From Lindgomyces ingoldianus (Eukaryota; Ascomycota; Dothideomycetes; Pleosporales; Lindgomycetaceae), in contig NW_022985184.1 of the NCBI RefSeq assembly GCF_010093535.1, positions 1,019,993 to 1,083,992 of the forward strand: 64,000 nucleotides of DNA, given 5' to 3'. Numbering within the stretch: position 1 is the first letter of the stretch; each line of letters starts with the position of its first letter. A program made the position numbers and the translations under genes. The notes beneath the pieces are model-generated. The model was given only the letters and a program-made list of their open reading frames with translations. It was not told where the DNA came from and did no database searches. This document shows, piece by piece, positions 47,239 to 59,916 of the stretch.

Positions 47239-48787
47239 CAGGGTTGCCACTTTATAGTAATTACTATTTCTAAAATAGTAATTACTATGTTTTTAAAAAC
47301 GTTATTATTACTTAATTACATAAGCTATAATTCTAAAAATTAATATATAGATGCTAAGGAAACTAGTCTATAAATCTATAAATTTAAATTCTAAAAATTA
47401 TATTTAATACATTTATAATAAATAAAAAAGAGAGAAAAAAAGGAGAGAAAAATAGTAATTACTATTACTAACGTACTTCACAGGCGAGTTGCTCACACAC
47501 CTGAGTCGCTTACTTTTGCGAAGACCCTACTAAACCACTCTTCCTACGCTAATGCATTCCCCACAACACTACTTAGACGCGCTAAAAGAACGTTAGATAC
47601 AGCTTACGCTCTAAGCTTTTAAACAAGATATAAAACTTTTAAAGAAATGTGCTATAGCTATATGCAAGGTCTTATAAAAGATAATAAATAACTATAGCGC
47701 TAGATAACCTTTATAAGCTAATTCTACAGCTAAATTATAAAGGCTAGGCAATAAAAAGAAGCAGGTAATTATTAAGACTATACTTAAGCTATATGCGTAA
47801 GAAATTTCCCCTTAGATAGCATTTATAGCTAATATAGCTAATTTTTTACGCGCTAAGCGTAATCTAGGCTATGTTTACATAAACTAGCCTAGTATGTTTA
47901 TAAAGTGTTATTTAGAGCTTAAAGTAATGTTTAAGTGTAAGTATAACTATAAGAGAGCCTTTTATAAGAGTCTTAGGGTAATTTAGGGCAGGTTTAGCCT
48001 TGTAGAGAATATTAAAGCTAAGTATAGCATCTAGGATAATAACACGTATAACTTTAGCAAGACAAGGTTTATAATTAGCTAAATATCTTTTAACTATACT
48101 TACACTTAAAACTTTACTTTAAGCTTTAAATAATGCTTTATAAACATACTAGGCTAGTTTATGCAAACATAGCCTAGATTATGCTTAGCGCGCAAAGAAT
48201 TAGCTATATTAGCTATAAATGCTATCTAAGAGGAAATTCCTTGCGCATATAGCTTAAGTATAGTCTTAATAATTACCTGCTCCTTTTTATTACCTAGCCT
48301 TTATAATTTAGCTATATAATTAGCTTATAAAGGTTGTCTAGTGCTATAGTTATTTATTATCTTTTATAAAACCCTGCACATAGCTACAGCATATTTTTTT
48401 AAGAGTTTTATGTCTTGTTTAAAAGCTTAGAGCGTAAGCTGTATCTAATGTTCTTTTAGCGCGTCTAAGTAGTGTTGTAGGGAATGCATTAGTGTAGGAA
48501 GGGTAGTTTAGTGGGGTCTTAGCAAAAGTAAGCGACTTGGGTGTGTGAGCAACTCGCCTGTGAAGTACGTTATTACTATATCTGCTTTTTTTCTCTTTTT
48601 TTCTTTATTACTAGGGATACAAATTTATATAGTAGAATCTAATCTTATATATCTATACTTTAGTATACCTAGTATCTAAGTTTAGGTTTTTAGAATATTA
48701 GCTAATGTAATTAAGCTGTTATAGACTTTTTAAAAAAATAGTAATTACTATTTTAGAATAGTAATTACTATAAAAGTGGCAACCCTG
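47239..48787. mobile_element. hAT-type MITE, copy 2, split by a fold-back element
   Basis: Same CAGGGTTGCCAC/GTGGCAACCCTG ends as copy 1 but in the opposite orientation, with an 8-bp duplication AAATAAGC (47231-47238 and 48788-48795). Removing the inserted element and one TA leaves about 447 bp, close to copy 1. Confidence 0.9.
47471..48570. mobile_element. intact fold-back Fot1 derivative
   Basis: 1100 bp with ACGTAC-type ends, flanked by TA (47469-47470 and 48571-48572), inserted in hAT MITE copy 2. Both arms (about 460-490 bp each) are the same transposase N-terminal region, inverted, around a loop of roughly 110-150 bp near 47960-48080. It could fold into a long hairpin. It has no complete gene, so it would need transposase from elsewhere. 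Confidence 0.88.
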
Positions 48788-48795
48788 AAATAAGC

Positions 48796-49850
48796 TAATA
48801 AAAGCTGTAAACTTAGATATAAAGTTAAGTAATAAAAAAGCACTATTATTAAGAAAAGCTTTACTTTAAAAGAAGTCTCCTTTTTAAAGACACATAATAG
48901 AGCCTCTAGTTCTAACTGTTTGCAGTTACGGAGCTCTCTATGCGCTAGCCACCAACACTCCTTTAGCGTACTGCTGCCTAGCAATGCCACCTGCTGCAGC
49001 CTAGAGCTATTAGTGGCCTTAAGTCACATGATGGGTTCATCTAGTACTATATAAACCCATAGTTGCCCTCCTTTAGCAATACAATCTAGTTCCTCATGTC
49101 TTTGGTGCTCTACATAGCTTCACACTAACCTATAGCAGCTACTCTTTAGTAGAAAGCTATTTACACTACTTTACTACATCTTTACTAACAGGATAGCTAT
49201 TAAGCTTAATAGCTTTATTAACACTAGTATAAGTAGCTATAACCTTTTTTATTCTAAGCACTTATGTATAGTAAAAAAAAGGTTTTAAAGTAAAGCTCTT
49301 TAAAATAGCGCCTGTCTTTTTAGTAAAGTACAATAATAGACTAAATAGATAGGTATATAAGTACTTTAAAGCTAATCTAGTTCTAGACAGCTACTAGATA
49401 CTATTATACTTTATACCTTATAACACTAGTTATTATAACCTTATTATTAGTTATAAGCTACTAAAGAAAGTAGGCGTATAAATTAACTATAAAAACTATA
49501 CACTAAAATAGCTAAAATAATAATAAGCTAATTAATTATAAATATAATATTAATATTTTTATATATAGCTTATCTTTAGAGATAAACTTAAGTTACTAAA
49601 AAAACTCTAAAAGATGTAATAAATTTATAAGTGTAGCTACACTTTAACAGTAAGTAAATAAAAAGTAACTAAGCATTTTATATATAAAAAGAACTTTAAA
49701 AAGATGTGTAACTAGCTTAGCACTTTAAAGCTAAGCTTATAACTTTATTATAAAAATTTGTTTGCAATGGTGACACTCGGATGCGTCGTCACCATAGTCG
49801 CACGATAGTCGGATGTGTCGTCACACGATGATCATGCGTCGGCACCATAG
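48796..49850. mobile_element. retroelement remnants, including two LTR-like ends
   Basis: This TA-rich mosaic has a less damaged stretch at about 48910-49128 ending TCTTTGGTGCTCTACATAGC then TTCACA, like an LTR end; the same tail recurs at 57582-57616. From about 49766 (TGGTGACACTCGG) a GC-rich, unRIPed stretch runs to the TE-B insertion point. It probably rejoins 57479-57616 as one LTR of about 220 bp split by TE-B. Confidence 0.5.
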
Positions 49851-50454
49851 TGTTACGGCCAGTGACCCGACTATAGCCCCCCAATCGGCTGTTCCGCACA
49901 GCCCAAGCGACATCGGGTGGAAGACACTTAACCCCGTGCTAGACGGATCACGTGATATGACGGATGAGGAATAGCTCCAGCTTTTAGAGAAAAGCCTAGC
50001 GGGATGCACCATCTAATGAAAGAGGCACGCTTGTACATCATGCGCGCAATGCGCGCAGCAAGCGCAACAGCGCGCACGACGCGCACAGCATGCACTGCAT
50101 GCAGACCTTATGTATATAGTTTTAATCACAACTATACTTAGAAGGCTGTAATTACTGTTTAGTCTTTACATACATAATAAACTAAGAGGCATTAATACCT
50201 TTATAAAGAGAATGTTGCTGCCTTGTATATCTTGCACTATATATACCTCTATTCCTATCTATTTAGATTAGTTTGCTAGCTCCCTATACAGCTGCTGGGC
50301 CAAACCACAACCTGCCTTCTAACCTCCGCTACACCTATACTCTGCTTAACAGACTGTACACCTAATCTAGCTAAGTCCTTCCCCTTCTCTCTAACATAAT
50401 TATAGGCTGTAGTGCTCCTAAAAATACTATTTTAACAGAGCAAGGATTATAACA
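49851..50454 (+). repeat. TE-B 5' LTR
   Basis: 604 bp. The outer (left) part is rich in C and G, with a GCGC-rich repeat block at about 50036-50103, and looks unmutated. The inner part shows RIP-type changes relative to the 3' LTR. Confidence 0.93.
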
Positions 50455-53400
50455 GTAATTACTACCACCTGCAAAGTATAGCTACTACTACCTTAGACAT
50501 TAGCATAACAGGTGCCTTAGCTGCTAGCACTAGCTAGACCCCTACAGCTACTAAAGAAGCATAAAACTAGCAGATATTATATCTTTGTAATAAGCTAGAA
50601 CAGCTTAAGCAACACCTCTAGTAACAAGCATAATAAAGGCCCCTAAATACTTATTAGCTATAGGCCCTTTAGCTAGAAGTAGCTAACTTTAGAAACATTA
50701 TACAAGAAAAAAACAGTACTAAATTAAAGAAGACTTTATGCCTAGCCCCCCCTAAAGCATTTAATAGCTCTGTAAAAGACTTAAAACCTTTCTTTACTAA
50801 GTGCCACCTCTATATGTAATACAACAAAGGTGCCTTTAAAATAGACAAAGAAATAATATTATAGATAAGCCTATATTTAGAAGGATTACTTACTGTATAG
50901 TTCTAACTGTATGCTAATAACTAGATAAACTATTGCATAAATAGAAAACCTCTATTACTAAAAACATAAAAAGTCTTTAAAGACATTAATTTTTTTAAAG
51001 CAGCCTTAACTATAATCTATAGGCTAGTTAATTAAGAGAAATAAGCAGTTAATAAAATAGACTTTTTATAACAAAAAAAGGCTTTGTCTAATACTACACA
51101 GCCTGCTTTAGGGAGCAACTAGCTATCTGCAGATAGATAAATTAAAAAGTAATAAAACAAATGTTTTATAACAGACTTTTAAAAGCAATTAAAAATAAAT
51201 TTACTTATATAAAAAAGCCTAAGAGCTTTAAAGAATACATTAAAAAAGCACTTACTTATAATAAGAGACATGCTAAGTAACATAGAGGGAAAAAGATAGG
51301 CGTAACAACTTTAAAACCTAAGTAGTTTTAAAAAAAGACAGAGACTCTAAGGTTTAATAGTAAACCTATAGATCTTAGTTACGCTAAGCATACATGTAGC
51401 TTCTCTAAGAAAAAGAGCAGCTCTTTTAGAAGTGTAAGGCTACCTTTAAATAAAGAGTAAAGAAAATAGCTTAAAAAAAGGCATACCTTAACTGTAAAAA
51501 AGTAGGCTACTTTTATTAAAAATGTCTAGACTCTAAGCAACTAGAGAATAAAGATGTTAGGTTGGCTATAAAAGCTATGTATGCTAATAAAGGCCTAAAA
51601 TATAAAGAAATACATAATAAGCTTAATAAACAACTCTACTAGAGATGCAGAGCTAACTATAAATCCTCTAACTATCTAGTAGACTACTAAAAGGTAAAGG
51701 TCTAAAAGAGAGATAGTATCTCTAGGGCTATTAAATAAGCTATAGTTTTTAAAAGATAGTAGAACTTAACACAAGTAGTTAACTACATTAAAAATATAAA
51801 AAAAAAGAGAAAAACAGTACCCTTTTTAATAAAACAGAATAAGCATTTTACTAAAAAAAACTTAAGTAATAGTTTAAGCAAGGGAACTACTAGAAGTGTA
51901 GAGGACTTTATAACTATAACATCTACAGGACAAGACTTTATAAAGTAATCTTAGATAACAACTATAACACTTATAAAGTTATAAAAAAGATTACTATAAT
52001 CTACTATAACATACTAAATAAAAAAATAAAAAAGTTCTTTAAGAAAATACTAGTAAAAGAAGAAGGTTTTAACTAGCACTAAATGCCTTTCTAGACGCTA
52101 GCCTTATTAAATAAATAATTAGACACACTACCCCTAGCATTAGTAGTAACAAGAAAAGAGCTAGAGAAATAACAAATCTATAGATACTGCATTCTTTATA
52201 AAAGCAAGCAACATAATAACTTCTAATGTAAGTATAGAAGTCACCCCTTATAAATAATACAGACAAAAGAATACCTGTGTTAGGCTTAGGTATAACTTAT
52301 ACTAATCTGCACTAATCTAGAACAATGCCTATACACATAGTACTTATGTATAAACAAGTATTGCGTCTAACACTAGCTAACTAAACACTAAGCTAGATAG
52401 TGGTTAATAGGCGCATAAAAAAGTAAAAGGTTTATAGATACCCTAATAAAATTAGCTATAACATGTAAAATGCTAAACTGCTAACACTACAGCACAGGTC
52501 TACTATATAAAAAGAAACCTTAGACTAAATGTAAAAACACCTCTAATTATACTTTTTACTATTTTTAATAAAAAGCTAATTAACAGAATAATTAACTTCT
52601 TTATTACTATAAAGTAGAAAGCATTAACTATCTAGTAGAAGACTGCATAATAAAGAACTACTAAGAATTTAAAGTTACTGCTAATTAAGTAAATAAGTAA
52701 ATACACTATATTCTAAGCATTAAAGAAGAAGATGTTAGCATAGACTATAATAGAGTTTACTATAATATAAAAGTTCTAGTTGCAGTAGGATAAGAACCTA
52801 AAAAAGCCTAACAACTAAGATTATGCTAAGACATATAGGCCTTAAATAAAAAGGCCTTACGCTAATAAATAGCAGCTGTATATTTATAGTAATTAACTCT
52901 ACCTAGGTTAAAAAGAACAGAATACCTTTTAGAATTAAAAAGAAACCTTTCTAAGTATCTCTAGCTAATGCTTTATTAATTAAATATAGTAAAGAAAAAA
53001 TCTAACTTAAAACTAAGAAACTAATTATAGAAGCTAAAACTAGAAAATAACTAGATATTATTTAGCATACTACTACTTAGAGAGAAATACTAGGCTATAC
53101 TAGAATATAACTAGCTTTATAAGCACAACTTTAAAATTAACTAGAAAATAATAATAATACAGCCTAAGTCTAAACACACATAAATAATATAGTTAGCATG
53201 CTATAACAACAGCTACCTTACACACCTACAAGCTAAGCAGGGATTAGGTTACTTTCTAAAGAAGAAGAAACTCTAGAAATTCTCTTACTAAGAACAGAAA
53301 GCACACAAAGCCTATATAATAAAAAAAAACTAAAAGAAGTCTCCTTTAAAGAATTTAAAAAAGAAAGAGATTTAGATTAAGTAAGAATCTATTAAATTGT

Positions 53401-56219
53401 AAACAAACCTAAAAAGAAACTACTAAAGAAATATAATAGCTATAAAGACATGTTTATAACCCTAGAAGATTTAGAAGAACTTCCTTTACACTAACCTTAG
53501 GACTATGTAATTAACCTTAAACTAAACTCTTAGCTAAAAACACATAAACTACACCCTTTTACAGCAGCCTAAAAGGAAGCACTATAAGAGTACATAGACT
53601 AGATGCTAGCAAGAGGCTATATCTAAGAAAGTAAAAGCCTTATAGCATTAGCAGTAGTCTTTGCAAAAAAAAAGAATAGAAAAGTTAAAGTTTACTAGAA
53701 CTACTAAACTCTAAATAAAAACACTATAAAAGACTAGTTTTTTCTCTCTATTATCTAGGACATTATAAACTAACTTAGAGAAACTACACACTTTACAAAG
53801 TTTAATGTCTAAGATAGATTTAATAAAATAAAAATAAAAAAAGAACATAAATAGATAACAGCTTTTAAAACTTTATAGGCTTTTTATATGCTTTTCATTA
53901 TGCTTTTTAGGCTTACTAACACCTTTATAACCTTCTAAAGAGTAATTAACACTGCACTTAACTCTTACTTAGATATTTTTATCTTAGTCTATTTAAACAA
54001 CATCCTTATTTACACAAAAAAAGATAAACCTAATTACATAGCAAAAGTATAATTAGTGCTAGATAGGCTTTAAGAATATAAACTCTACCTATAACTAAAA
54101 AAAAATGTAAGTTTAATGTATAAAAAACTAATTACCTAGAATTTATTATTAATAAAGAAGAAATAAAAATAGATCTTGCTAAAGCAAATAAGGTACTTAA
54201 ATAGCTAACACTTAAAACTGTTATAGAAATTAAAGGATTTCTAGGCCTTACAGGGTACATATAAAGAATAATTAAGGACTATTTAAAGATTGCTCTACCT
54301 TTTATAGATGCTACCTTAAAAGAAAGATCTACATAGAAATTTCTATAGACAACAGAAATAAAGAATGCCTTTTAAGAACTAAAATAAATTATAATAAGCT
54401 ACTCTATCCTTAGAATGTACAACTCTACATTAGAAATAAAAGTGCATACTAACGCCTTTTTAAGAGCAGAAGAAGCAGCACTCTTTTAAAAATAAGAAAA
54501 TAGTTAATAGCCCCTAGTAGCCTACTATTTAGTAAAGTTTGCACTATTAAAACAAAAATACACTATCTCTAATAAAGAATTAAAAGCTATAGTTAACATA
54601 TGTAGAAATTAAGAAGTTAAGCTCTAAAGTCTTAGTTAACAGTTTATAATTCTTACTAACTATATAAACTTTATTACCTTTCTTACTATAAAAAAGCTGT
54701 TACTAATGCATGTATAGTAGGCTATAGAACTAGCTTAATTTAATTTTATTATTAAACATGTAGCAGAAAGCAGCAACTAACAAGTAGACGCTCTTAGCTA
54801 ACATTTTAACTACTTTGTAAAAAATAAAAAGAACTCTAAAGAATTTACAATTTTTAAAAAAACTCTAGAAGGCCTAGTTTATAAAAGACTAAACTAAGAA
54901 AAACTACTATATTTTTTTATAATTATTAAACAAAGATAAAAGAACTTAATAAAAGAATATTATAAAGCCTTTATGTTTAGACACCCTAGAATTAGATTAC
55001 TATAGAAAAAGATTAAAGATGCTATACTATAAGAAGTGCTCTAACTAAAGCACCCATGTACTAAAGTTCTACAGAAATGCAACATTTGCAATAAAAATAA
55101 TCTCTAATAACATAAACTTTATAGGCTGCTTTAACTAATTACAGCGCTAAGTTAACTATAGACTATAATAACTATAGATTTTATTACTAGACTACTACTA
55201 TTATAAGAACCTAGTATAGAGAGACTTTATAACATAATTACATAAGTTATTAACAAAACTATAAAGTTTGTTTACCTATAGCTATTAGAAAAAAGCATTA
55301 TAGCTAAGAAATTTATATTTAAGCTAGAAAAAAATATTTTAGCTACTTATAGCTGCTTAGAGATTATTATCTTTAACTATAATAAACTATTTATAAGCAA
55401 GTTCTAGACAGCAGCAGTTAGACATTTAGGAATTAATTATAAACTAATAGACAAACAGAAAAAGTAAATATAGAAGTAGAAAAGTATCTATGTAAATATA
55501 TAGTTATTATATAAATAAAATAATTAGGTAAAATAGCTACTAATAGCACAGCTTATAATTAACACTACAGAATTAGCTATAACTAAAGAAACCCTATATA
55601 AGGCTAACTTTAGATATTCCTTATAGTATAAACTTTACAGCATGTAACTAATAGACCTCTTAGAAGCTACAGACAGAGCTGCTAAACTTTTAGAACTACA
55701 TTAGAAACTAACTAGAGAAGCAAAGTTAGCTTAGGACGCTATAAGAAAAGTAGTAGATTAGAAATGCTAACTAGCACTAGAAATCTATCTAAATAACTAT
55801 GTATACCTAGATATAAAGAATCTTAAAACACTAAGACTCTCTAGGAAGCTTACTAAAAAATATATAAAACTTTATAAAGTTATATAAACATGTCCTAGTA
55901 TTTGTAAACTTAAGCTGCCTAAAGAAATAAGAATACACTTCTAGTTTTACATCTCTAAGCTTAAACTTATACCTAAGACTATTCTACTAGCAACCACTAA
56001 ATAAAAGGAAGAAGAAAAGAAATATAAAGTTAAGTAAATTTTAAACTACTAAAGAAACAAGTACTTAATTAAATAAAAAGGATAGCCTACTAGTAAAAGC
56101 ACTTAAAAACCTATAAAAAGCTTATTAAACACCCCTCTAGTCTTTTATAAATACTTAAAGTCCCTTTTAAATAAAACTACTCTAGAGAAAGTTCTCTAGT
56201 TTAGAAAATATTATTATTA

Positions 56220-56667
56220 GATAAAACTACAGCAGCATTAGCTAGCTGTAATGTAGGAAATACACAACCTTTTAACATAGGCTGCAGAGAAGAAAGACCT
56301 ACAGACTTTACCTTAAGCGCTTTAAGTTTATCTAGGGTTAAAAGGTTTTTTTTTAGATACTTTACTTTTTAATCTACTAAAAGATTTAACTGCTTCTACA
56401 CCTGCTCTTAACAAGCAATAAAAGACTAAAGTTATATAAGAGACTTTTTTTACTTTTTTAGAAACCTTTTCTTCTTGCGCATTTTTTCTTCTTAAGCTAC
56501 TTTTAGCTCCTATAGAAGCCTTTTATGCTTCTGTTTTAACTAATCTTACATAGCATTAGAAATAAAAGTGTTGTAGTAACTTTTTTTAAGCACTCTACAC
56601 AGTTATCTAATAATAAAGTTATTATATAAAAGGACTTGCTTAAATAATAAGGTTTACACAGCTGCAT
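56220..56667 (-). pseudogene. antisense Cys-motif/coiled-coil ORF in TE-B
   Basis: Same place and strand as in TE-A. It starts at 56667 with a diverged MQLCKPYYLS, then LLLDNCVECL. A small indel follows near 56570. The downstream Lys-rich frame ends KVKYLKKNLLTLDKLKALKV...GLSSLQPMLKGC...TLQLANAA, matching TE-A closely. Most stops are TAA/TAG. The 3' boundary is approximate. Confidence 0.55.
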
Positions 56668-56869
56668 TTTTAATTATTGTAAAGGATTAAAACAGGCTAC
56701 AGTACAAAGGCGACAGTAGGCAGCAGATACGCGCTAATAAGGCATAGTTAGGAAAGATTAATATTTATAAAGCCTTTATAAGAGAACACGCACTAGCTAA
56801 AAAGAAAACCTAACACTTATAGCAGGACAAACGTAACAGTAAGGACGCTAACTAGAAGGGAAGCCTACG

Positions 56870-57473
56870 TGTTACAGCTAGTGACCTAACTATAGCCCCC
56901 TAATTAGCTGTTCTGCATAGCCTAAGTAACATTAGGTAAAAGACACTTAACCCTATGCTAGACAGATCACATAATATAATAAATAAGAAATAGCTCTAGC
57001 TTTTAGAGAAAAGCCTAGCAGGATGCACTATCTAATAAAAGAGGCACGCTTGCACGTTATGCGCGCAATGCGCGCAGTAAGCGCAACAGCGCACATAACG
57101 CGCACAGCATGCACTGCATGCAAACCTTATGTATATAGTTTTAATTACAACTATACTTAAAAGGCTATAATTACTGTTTAGTCTTTACATACATAATAAA
57201 CTAAGAGGCATTAATACCTTTATAAAGAGGATGTTGCTGCCTTGTATATCTTGCACTATATATACCTCTATTCCTATCTATTTAGATTAGTTTGCCAGCT
57301 CCCTATACAGCCGCTGGGCTAAACCACAACCTGCCTCCTAACCTCCGCCACACCTATACTCTGCTCGACGGACTGTACACCCGATCCAGCTAAGTCCTTC
57401 CCCTTCTCTCTAACATAATCGTAGGCTGTAGTGCTCCTGAAAATACCATTTCAAGGGAGCAAGGATTGTAACA
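56870..57473 (+). repeat. TE-B 3' LTR
   Basis: 604 bp. The inner (left) part is RIP-damaged (for example AGGTAAAAGACAC against GGGTGGAAGACAC in the 5' LTR). The outer 150-200 bp keep C and G where the 5' LTR has T and A (GCTCGACGGACTG against GCTTAACAGACTG). Confidence 0.93.
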
Positions 57474-57478
57474 CATAG

Positions 57479-57938
57479 TCGTATGCATCTCAGCAGTCTG
57501 TTGCCACGACTCACCCACTTATTTCGCATATATATAGACTCCTGCAAAGGACTCCTCTAGCAAGACATACAATGCAGTTCCTCATGTCTCTAGTGCCTTA
57601 CGTAGCTTCACAAAATTACTATAACTTAACTATGTTACATAATACACTTATTAATGCTAGTTTAGATATTAATATAATAAGCCCTACACCTTTATATTAT
57701 ATGCTTAATAAAAGGAAGTTATTATTAGTTATATAAGTGTGTATAAAGTAAAAAAGCTTATTTAGAATTATTAAAAAAAATAAACTAGCTTAACCTAGAG
57801 AAAAAGCTATGCTAGTTAATTTAATAAAAGCTTCTAGCACTATTATATGCAGAAGCTATGCTAGCCTACTTCTTTAAAAAAGACTCTAATAAGCTTTTAC
57901 CTTACTATAAAGAAGTTAACTATAATATTTAGCTTATA
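57479..57938. mobile_element. split LTR remainder and retroelement remnant
   Basis: 57479-57616 is unRIPed and ends with the LTR-like tail CTTACGTAGCTTCACA. TA-saturated DNA of unknown coding content follows up to the next Fot1-like end. Confidence 0.5.
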
Positions 57939-58315
57939 ACGTACTTCATGGGCGAGTTGCTCACACACATGAGTCGCTTACTTTTGCCAAGACCCCACTA
58001 AACTACCCTTCCTATACTAATGCATTCCCCACAACACTACTTAGACGCGCTAAAAGAACATTAGATACAGCTTACGCTCTAAGCTTTTAAATAAGACATA
58101 AAACTCTTAAAGAAATGTGCTGTAGCTATGTGCAGGGTTTTATAAAAGACAATAAATAACTATAGCGCTAGATAACCTTTACAAGCTAATTCTACAGCTA
58201 AATTATAAAGGCTAGGTAATAAAAAGGAGCAGGTAATTATTAAGACTATACTTAAGCTATATGCGCAAGGAATTTCCTCTTAGATAGCATTTATAGCTAA
58301 TATAGCTAATTCTTT
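57939..58315 (+). mobile_element. Fot1-like/fold-back end F7, runs into a gap
   Basis: Starts ACGTACTTCATGGGCGAGTT after TA (57937-57938) and continues as the same N-terminal arm found in F3 and in the 47471-48570 fold-back. It is cut by the N run at 58316, so whether it is fold-back or full length cannot be seen. Confidence 0.8.
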
Positions 58316-59255
58316 NNNNNNNNNNNNNNNNNNNNNNNNNNNNNNNNNNNNNNNNNNNNNNNNNNNNNNNNNNNNNNNNNNNNNNNNNNNNNNNNNNNNN
58401 NNNNNNNNNNNNNNNNNNNNNNNNNNNNNNNNNNNNNNNNNNNNNNNNNNNNNNNNNNNNNNNNNNNNNNNNNNNNNNNNNNNNNNNNNNNNNNNNNNNN
58501 NNNNNNNNNNNNNNNNNNNNNNNNNNNNNNNNNNNNNNNNNNNNNNNNNNNNNNNNNNNNNNNNNNNNNNNNNNNNNNNNNNNNNNNNNNNNNNNNNNNN
58601 NNNNNNNNNNNNNNNNNNNNNNNNNNNNNNNNNNNNNNNNNNNNNNNNNNNNNNNNNNNNNNNNNNNNNNNNNNNNNNNNNNNNNNNNNNNNNNNNNNNN
58701 NNNNNNNNNNNNNNNNNNNNNNNNNNNNNNNNNNNNNNNNNNNNNNNNNNNNNNNNNNNNNNNNNNNNNNNNNNNNNNNNNNNNNNNNNNNNNNNNNNNN
58801 NNNNNNNNNNNNNNNNNNNNNNNNNNNNNNNNNNNNNNNNNNNNNNNNNNNNNNNNNNNNNNNNNNNNNNNNNNNNNNNNNNNNNNNNNNNNNNNNNNNN
58901 NNNNNNNNNNNNNNNNNNNNNNNNNNNNNNNNNNNNNNNNNNNNNNNNNNNNNNNNNNNNNNNNNNNNNNNNNNNNNNNNNNNNNNNNNNNNNNNNNNNN
59001 NNNNNNNNNNNNNNNNNNNNNNNNNNNNNNNNNNNNNNNNNNNNNNNNNNNNNNNNNNNNNNNNNNNNNNNNNNNNNNNNNNNNNNNNNNNNNNNNNNNN
59101 NNNNNNNNNNNNNNNNNNNNNNNNNNNNNNNNNNNNNNNNNNNNNNNNNNNNNNNNNNNNNNNNNNNNNNNNNNNNNNNNNNNNNNNNNNNNNNNNNNNN
59201 NNNNNNNNNNNNNNNNNNNNNNNNNNNNNNNNNNNNNNNNNNNNNNNNNNNNNNN
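58316..59255. other. assembly gap (N run)
   Basis: 940 Ns. It begins inside a fold-back-type arm and ends next to a GC-rich, unRIPed stretch, a likely place for an assembler to break on a long hairpin. Confidence 0.99.
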
Positions 59256-59561
59256 CAGCAGCAGCGTCGCGGCCTGGATACAAGCGATCGCGCACGAGCA
59301 GGATCACGTATCTATGTCACATGATGCTTGTGCGCGAACCTCTGTGCGCAAACATCTAGATATCCCCTTTTTCCTCTGTACAGAGGAAAGACAAAAGCAC
59401 TAGAACTAGAAACATGTTGCCTTTACTTTACCTACCTTATACGCTGTGCACACTGTACACTACTCTTACTTTTACTACTTAAGTGCTTATACTATAAGTA
59501 GCTAGCTATTAAAGCCTATTTAACACTAATTAGTAGTTAATTTAATTAACTATAAATTAGC

Positions 59562-59685
59562 AAAAGTAATAATAAAGTACTTATACTTTATAAGGTACTT
59601 TATTTTATTACTTATCTTCTAAGAAAAGTAATAATAAAGCACTTATGCCTTATAAGGTACTTTGTTTAGTTACTTATCTCTTAGA
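59562..59685. repeat. 62-bp tandem duplication
   Basis: Two adjacent units begin AAAAGTAATAATAAAG and include TATAAGGTACTTT, differing by a few transitions. Confidence 0.85.
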
Positions 59686-59916
59686 ATAGCAGATTAATTC
59701 TTTACATTATACAGTAAGCTCTGCTACTGTACAAAGTAAAGAGGAGATAGTGTAAGACGCATACTAAAGCTACTAAAGCTGTATAACTTAGCAGCTAGAC
59801 AATAGCACATTAATCCTTTACATTATACAGCAAGCTCTGCTACTGTATAAAGTAAAAAAGAGATAGTGTAAGGCGTACACTAAAGCTATTAAAGCTGCAT
59901 AACTTAGCAGCTAGAC
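59685..59916. repeat. 116-bp tandem duplication
   Basis: Units 59685-59800 and 59801-59916 both begin AATAGCA and end TTAGCAGCTAGAC. The differences seen are mainly transitions of the RIP type. Confidence 0.9.

Larger units (their letters stand above)
49851..57473 (+). mobile_element. Gypsy LTR retrotransposon TE-B (chromovirus), structurally complete
   Basis: 7.6 kb, with 604-bp LTRs at 49851-50454 and 56870-57473, TGTTAC...TAACA, and 5-bp duplication CATAG (49846-49850 and 57474-57478). It has the plus-strand order gag (about 50500-52000), protease, RT (about 53560-54050, with MLARGYI, IALAVVFAKKKN, VYLNNILIY), RNase H (about 54250-54800), integrase (about 54900-55570; HHCC-like IRLLQKKIKDA...CNICNKNN) and a chromodomain-like end (about 56030-56160). 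A purine run AGAAGGGAAGCC sits just before the 3' LTR. It is a relative of TE-A without the nested insertions and serves as the empty-site reference. RIP-type stops kill every frame. Confidence 0.93.

Noticed and set aside
49821..50012. 63-codon minus frame across the TE-B LTR start
   Set aside because: It crosses an insertion junction and lies in LTR sequence; its openness only reflects the local lack of RIP.
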